Assembly: GCA_027625915.1 (NCBI GenBank)
Contig: JANTQA010000023.1
Coordinates: 13,950,001 to 14,014,000 of the forward strand
Source of the DNA: Anaeramoeba flamelloides
Taxonomy: Eukaryota; Metamonada; Anaeramoebidae
DNA: 64,000 nt
Reading direction: 5' to 3'
The translations under genes and the position numbers were made by a program. The notes under the pieces were generated by a model that saw only the letters and a program-made list of their open reading frames with translations, was not told the origin of the DNA and made no database searches. Every line of letters begins with the position of its first letter. Position 1 is the first letter of the stretch. Shown here one piece after another: positions 57,431 to 64,000 of this stretch.

Positions 57431-60400
57431 TGGTATGAGTTTTATTAAAAGAGTTATAAATTAAATTTTTCAAATAATTTGATATTTTCGTTTTTTTTTT
57501 ATTGATTGATTTGAATTATAGAATATTAGATTTTTTTTTTGTGGATTTATAAAAAAATGAATCTCTAAATTAAAAAATTTAACAAAGATCCAATCTAAAA
57601 TTGTTTTAATAACTTGTGCATATTGTCATTTACAGTACTTTATCGTTATTTGGGCTTCTTTTTGATATCATATATTTAGATTGTCCAAAAAAGATTTTAT
57701 TTACGATTTTTGAAAACTTTTAATTATTTATGATCTCAAAAATAGTATCAATCATTCCCAAAAAAGGTCTTTAACACCCATTAACCAACTGGGTGTTGTT
57801 TCTATCCAATAGAAGGTAAATTAATTCAAAGTTATTTTTTACTCAAATTTAAATAAATAGTGATCGATTTTCTCAAGATCAATAACTCACAATTTTTTGA
57901 GAAAAAAAAAAATAGTAAATGTCCAAAATTAACTATTAACTTAGCTCTAATTTTTCTTAATGCCTCATAAATATTTGTATTGTATGGAATTGATTCCTTT
58001 GTATTGATTTTGTGATTTTTTGAAATTTATGTGTAAAAGCTATAAATAGAAAAACGTCTTGAACCCAAATGACTTTTTTCAGATCAATAGTCTTTGTTTT
58101 TTCATTTCAGTATCGCTATTTGGAAATACTTTTTACTAAAACCAAAACTCAATTTTTCGTAAAATTTTATATTGTTATTTCCCTTCATGTAATTCACTAT
58201 TTTTATTTTATCAAAATTCTTCATTCTTAATCCCAATTTGAATTAAAGAAGATGTAGTAATGAAAAATCGAGCGTTCCTTTGAGATTTCAGGATTTTCTT
58301 TCAGAGATTTTTTCAGTTAAAAATGATAAATGTGTCTTGTTGGGTTTAAGTTGAATAGAAAATAAAAATACCCTTTAAAACCGCCTTGTTTAACAGAATA
58401 TGAGTTCAATTATACCCTTTTTTTTAATTTTAATTTTTTTTTTAGATAACCCCTTTTATTAAAAAAAAAGGCTCTTTCAAGACTAGTTATCAAAGTATTT
58501 TCCGAGGTAATTGGATTTTAAGATTAGAGATTGATATTGGAAAATGTAACGTTTTTTGAGAATTCATTTTAGAATTTCTAATTTTGCGAAAAAAAATTAT
58601 TTATCTGACATGTTTAAATATTTGACAAGAAAGAACAATCTTTGTTTTAACCCCATGGTGTTATTTTATAGAAACGCCTTCTTAGGTTCTCAAAAAATAT
58701 TTTGATTTGTAGTTATAATTATTGAATAGCAAATCACAACAAGCTTTTTTTGTAAAAATTTTAAAGTCCTACAAAATCGATTTATAATTTTCAACAATCA
58801 CCATTCGTGTTAGTTCTGTTTGACTTCGTAAACTTTTTCAAAAGTTACATAATCTACAATTATTTTTTTGCATTAATCTCTTATAGTAAATTTAAGAACT
58901 CAGTAAATTGATAGGCAACAGTGCCAGAGAAATTGATACCAATACAGGGTTGATTAATTTTTCAATCTTGATAATCATAAAGCTAAATTCTATTTGGTAC
59001 CATAAAAACTTTTTTTTTTACAAACAATTTAAAAGTAAAATAGCCATAATTGTTAAAATGTTAACACTTTAGATATTACTCAATAGTTATTGCTGAATAA
59101 AAGTCAAGCCCATTTAATTGCAATTTTACATGTCTTGCCAAAATGAAAGGAACAACACCATAAAGTTTTCCAAAATGGTAGATTTGATTTTAACTATACT
59201 TGGGAAAAAACAGTTAATTTTTTTCGCAACAAAAAAATCTGACAGATCTATTGTTCCAATTTTTGATTTGACATTTTAACCATTAAATCTAAAGACATGA
59301 TTTATTCATACCAATACCAAGGTTATTCTTTCTTTGAATTTCCAAGTCTATGAGATTAAACAACATTTAATAAATCTACTTTCTCTTTTTTTTAAAAAAA
59401 GTTAAACAGGGGAAAAAAGACTTGATCGTTTTTACCCTATAGAATCCTAAATAATCTGTTGACAAACACAGCCCAATGAAGAAAATAATTAACACTAACA
59501 AATGCTTCGTTATTACTGTGTGCTCGACGAAACAAACAAAAAACAAGAAAAGTGTTATTAGGTGATATCCTGCTTAAAATTTTCTTGTTAGAATAGCTAA
59601 ATTAATACAAAATGGGGAAACCAAATTTACATTCTTGAGGAATCAAATTTCTGTTAAAAATTGACAACTTTGGTTTACAAATAATGTTTATGCTTTTTTA
59701 ATACAAATTGAAAAAAATTTTCGTTTTGAGTAAAAGACAACCAGAAAATATAAAAAACGAAAAATTTCTTTTATGGTAGATTTTTATTTTAAAAAAATCT
59801 AAATTTATGAAAGACTACGAAAATTTCTCAACAGAATCAATTTCTCTCATTTTTCTAAATGTAGATTTTCATTAAAACTTTTAAATGTTGTTGATAATTG
59901 TGACACAAAATAATAATTAAAAATATTTTTTGTATGAAAAAGTTTGGTTTCTTTCAATGATTGAAAACAATTGGTATGTTTTGCTTTTGGGAAATTGATG
60001 TAAAGAATTTATGAGTCAAGTGATTTAAGAATAAAAAGGGAAATAATTTTGTATTTATTTTGATTAACCTGATTGTTCGACAAATAGAGTTTTTAGAAGT
60101 TAAGAATTTTATCTTTGTTGTTGTGATTTTTAGAAGAAATAAATGTGTAAATGAAGTGAAATTTTTTTTCCTTTTATTCATTAAATACAGCTGTGTAAAT
60201 TACTTGTGTTGAGAACTTTTAACTCACAAGAAAATTTTTACTTGTATTTTAATTGTAAATGGGAAATAATTTTGACTTTTTTTTTTTATCTTTTATCTTT
60301 TCTAAAAAGAGCTACAAGTTTTATTCGATTTGTTTGAGTATTCAATTTAGGATTGAAAAATATGGAAGAAGAAGTGTGTATATTTATAATTTAGAATTCA

Positions 60401-63400
60401 AACATGAACAAACGTTTACATCAATTTATCAAGGAAAAAGAGTAAATACCTTTCTTTCAAAAAATTTGTCATTTTCAACTTTTTGGTAATTTAAGGGCTG
60501 TATGAGAGAAATTACAATTCAAAATATTATATGTTTTTACAATGATTTGGTTGTTGGTAATTTTCACAAATATTTATCTAGTGAGATCTAAAAAAGAAAA
60601 AAAGAAATATTTTTAGTTAAATTTATCAAAAATCAAGCAACAAAAAACGAAAACAAAGTTTGGGAAAAAAACTTTTTGAGAAAATTCTTTACCATAAGAA
60701 AAGGTCATACCCTAAGGCATTGCTAATAATTTTCTAATCAATTGTTTTCAAAAAGTCTAAAAATTTATAGTGGATTATCTTTTCATCAAGAAGGTTGAAA
60801 ATTGAGAAAAAAAGTTGAAATCCTTATATTTATTATTGGTTATTTTCTGGTAACTTTAAAATTAACTAAAAGTATGATTAAGAATTTGATATTTAATAGA
60901 ATTAATCAAAATACACATATTCATAACAAAAACCCTCTGAATTTTACAAAGCTTCTTATTTTTACAGCATATTTCATTTTTCTGAGCGAAAAGAATAATA
61001 AATATCTTTTGTTTGTTTGTAGTACTCTCAACAAAGAAAGATGATTTTTCTCGAATGAACTAACAGAAAAAAATTTTTTTTGAATAAAAAAACTGTCCAA
61101 TTTTGATCAATTGGTTTTTCGTATAGAGCTTTCTGTGTAAAATACCTTAAAAACTTTCCTAAAACGAACTGATCCAAATTTGTCTTCAAACTAACTTTTG
61201 AAATTTGAGAGAAATGATACCAATAAAAAAAAAAATTGTCAAAAAAAAAACTAATAGACATGATTTGTGTATTTAAAAAGATATATTCTGTTTAAAAATC
61301 AAATAGAGCAAATGTCATTCATAAAAACGTTGTGAAAACCCCAATCCAAGAAAAAACATTAGAGAATTAAAGTCGAAAAATGAAAGAGAAATCCACAACC
61401 CCTTTGTATAGACTTGTTATGATTTTTGAAGTGATTGGAACAATTCAAGTAATAAAAAATTCAAAAATCAAAGGTAATAGGATCTTTGAAAGTTAGAATT
61501 GTTGTTTTTTTTTTGAGAGTGTTTCGAATGATCGTCATTTTTTCGGTTAGAAAATTATAATTATTTTTTAATTTCATTTTTGCATATCTTAATAAAGTTT
61601 TTGAATTTATGTATTTACAAAATGTCTTATTCATTTTTTACTTTCCAAAAAATATACCAAAAAATATTTTCTTGATTCAAATAAGAGAATATTTCAATGA
61701 GCGTGAATTTATAATCGAAATGAGATTGAATCAAAAGACATCAAGACTACTTGGTGAATTGTATATGTAGTCGTTAAATGATTTTTTAAAAATTTTCAAA
61801 CTTTTTAATATAAAAAATTACAACTTGATATTTTTTTGTCTTCATTTATTTGTTGTAAAATGTTGAATAAAGGAATACCGTTTCTTCTTTATACGATTTC
61901 CTTAAGCAACGTGTATATTTTTTTTTCTTAAAAAATTGGAAAAACTTTAGAGCACATGTGAAATTTTCGGTATTGGATAAAATTAAAAAAGGTGGTAATT
62001 TGTATGACTTAACAAGATTATCTAATTTTCAGAAAGATATTTAAAAACTTTATTTCACTTGATTGTGATTTAATTTTAAAGACCAATATCAAATTTTCCC
62101 AAGTTTTACATGAGGTTTGTGAACTAAATCATTTTATGGTTTTTTTTTTTAAATGTAATGAAGTTCCAAATATTTAATCGTTATTACAAAAAAGTTGTTA
62201 CATCGCTAAAATAATATATATAAAAAAATTGTAATCCATGTTCGAAAAAAAAAAAAAGTTTCTGTTTTTATAGGAGCGAAATCCAAGATATGTCAATGTT
62301 ATCGGGAAAAAATAGATGATATATACCACTTTATTTGATACTGGTAAAAATATGAGAGTAAAGAAGGCACTGGAAAAATATACTCAAAAAAATCAAAAAC
62401 TTTGACCACAATATAATATCATAGTCAAAATAAATACAGATGAATTATTGAGGAAAATGAAAACAAAAGATATCTATTTTATTACCATAGAATACTTTCT
62501 GACCAACATGACTCAACATGCAATTAGGAAAAAGGGGCTTAAAGCTAAATAAAACCTGATGATAATACATCCAACCCAGAATACTTTAGACACCTCTCAC
62601 AACAATTATATTAAAAGCTCTTTATTTTTTCCACTCTTCATTTTTTTCTTACTATCATTTTTTCACTACTTCTTCATTTTTTATTCTTTCTTTTTTTTTT
62701 TTTAAAAAATTAGAAAACTAAATTAAGATTCAAATAACACCGACGACTGTATATTTAGATACTCTTTGGATTGGAAATCACAAATTTAGTCACTTCAAAA
62801 CTCTCTCTTTAACAGATTGGATAGTTCCCTATCCAACCCATATCGATAAATCCTTGTTTCAGTTTTTAAAAAGACAAATTGATTGATCAAAGAAACTGAC
62901 AATAAACTATAATGAATATAGTATTGATTTATTAAAGCACACTTATTACAAAAAAAAATCTTGAAATGTATGATCTAATATAAATATTACTCCCTATAAA
63001 AACAAATCAATTTTCAGAGCAAAAAAAAATACAAAATTCTAAGAAAATAGCGAAATTTTCATTATATTTTGAATAAATTTAATTCATAATTTAAATTTTA
63101 CTACATAAAAAAATCAAAGAATTTACCTTAAAAAAATGATTTAAACTTTTTATTTTATTATTTTGAAGCGAATTAGATGTTACATTAAAACAAGAAGAAA
63201 AAAAGAAAGGGTTATATTTTATCCCGTACAACAATGAAAAAAATAAATTCTGAAAATTAAAGCTATCCAAAAGAACATATTGTATTTCAGTTATACATCT
63301 TTTATAAATTATTATTTCAAAGTTATGATTATTTTATGAAATTTAAAAAAGATAGTTATTCAACTCCTTAATATTTGAAAACACACTTTTTCAAAATTCC

Positions 63401-64000
63401 TGAACTTTAAAAAAAAATACCTATTTTTGGGGAAATTTTTTTTTGAAATTATTTACAATGGATGAACCTTATATTGAACATTAAGTAAGAAAAAATAATA
63501 AGTGTCTAAAACAATTTGCAGAAAAAAAAACAGGGAATATATAGTTAAACTCAAACCTGAGAAAAAATAAAATGATAAAAAAATATTCCAAAAACAGAAA
63601 AAAAATCATTTTTTCAATTTAATTTGGCAATATCTACTTAAATAAATATTGGTTTGTTTCTTAAATTCAAAAAAATCATTCCTTTTTAGACTATTAAAAA
63701 AATTAATTCAAATAATCTCTCGATAAAGTCAAATAAAAATTACAAAAATTTTCCAATTCAAAAATAAAAAAATATTATTGAAAACTTTTGATTTTTTTTT
63801 TAATTCCCATTAATATCTAATACAATTGTAAACCTTTTTGAAAACTGTTGTATATAATAATGTTTATAATGTGTGTATTCCAAAAATATAAAAATTCAGA
63901 GATTTTTTTATTGAAAAATTTTTCATGGTTGTGATGTATTAGAGACTTTGGATACGAATTATTTTGTTCACTGTATTAATGGTTTGTTGTGTGTAAATTA
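57431..64000. other. 6.6 kb gene-poor terminal region
   Basis: I find no gene. Weak M1-like ends occur at about 60154-60187 (GAAGTGAAA, TTCATTAAATACAG) and 60238-60275 (GTATTTTAATTGTAAATGGG). A stretch at 62270-62600 has slightly raised G+C and scattered coding-like words (AKSKICQCYREKIDDIYHFI, about 62276-62335), but no usable frame. The rest is A/T-rich. The promoter of the Rxt3-like gene should be near 57.4-57.8 kb. Confidence 0.5.

Noticed and set aside
57243-57464. Plus-strand frame opposite the Rxt3-like N-terminus
   Set aside because: Ser/Phe repeats come from antisense Glu/Arg codons.
62270-62600. Possible decayed gene near the right end
   Set aside because: A few coding-like words are present but no frame, family match or boundaries. 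It is mentioned in the spacer entry only.

Overview
The window is AT-rich DNA (roughly three quarters or more A+T by eye) from a unicellular eukaryote. Genes are widely spaced and interrupted by GT..AG introns. They encode conserved eukaryotic proteins: an Arp2/3 subunit, a replication protein A small subunit, ribosomal protein uS10, a WDR74/Nsa1 ribosome-assembly protein and an Rxt3-like chromatin protein. A PAS-RGS signalling fusion, a Mei2-like RNA-binding protein with asparagine runs, and a standard tRNA-Lys gene suggest an amoeboid protist, either Amoebozoa or an Anaeramoeba-like metamonad. That placement is inference. The standard genetic code fits, and every stop codon I could place is TAA.

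Layout. 2-250 (+) is the 3' end of an unrecognised gene. 2308-7699 (-) is WDR74/Nsa1 in two exons split by a 4.1 kb intron. 10887-11918 (+) is ARPC4 in three exons, the first being only the ATG. 14708-15562 (-) is a 150-residue discoidin-fold protein in four exons. 17477-17931 (+) is RPA3 in two exons. 19423-28203 (-) is a PAS-coiled coil-RGS protein with introns of about 0.5, 2.6 and 4.1 kb. 33958-34402 (+) is an Asn/Ser/Lys-rich exon that could be the first exon of the Mei2-like gene at 39634-41552 (+). 43309-43380 (+) is tRNA-Lys(TTT). 49749-50349 (+) is uS10 in three exons. 56123-57430 (-) is the Rxt3-like gene. Most multi-exon models were built by joining frames across GT..AG introns. The reading phase matched at every junction I accepted, and several joins rebuild known family sequence exactly.

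The space between genes, and the large introns, is dominated by dispersed repeats. I see at least five groups of short inverted-repeat elements, most with a TA target duplication like Tc1/mariner-derived MITEs. There is a fold-back element of about 740 bp at 45.7-46.5 kb. Composite arrays recur at six sites and combine a degenerate 10-bp tandem motif (GTAGAGTGCC) with nested palindromes. One repeat of more than 1 kb occurs twice (44.5-47.3 and 54.0-55.5 kb). One element sits cleanly inside another at 48.57 kb.

No operon logic applies. The genes are independent housekeeping or regulatory units: actin nucleation, DNA replication, 60S and 40S ribosome function, chromatin, G-protein signalling and RNA regulation. 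I found no CRISPR array, rRNA or intact transposase gene. The most unusual material is the repeat architecture and the repeat-filled introns of two genes.
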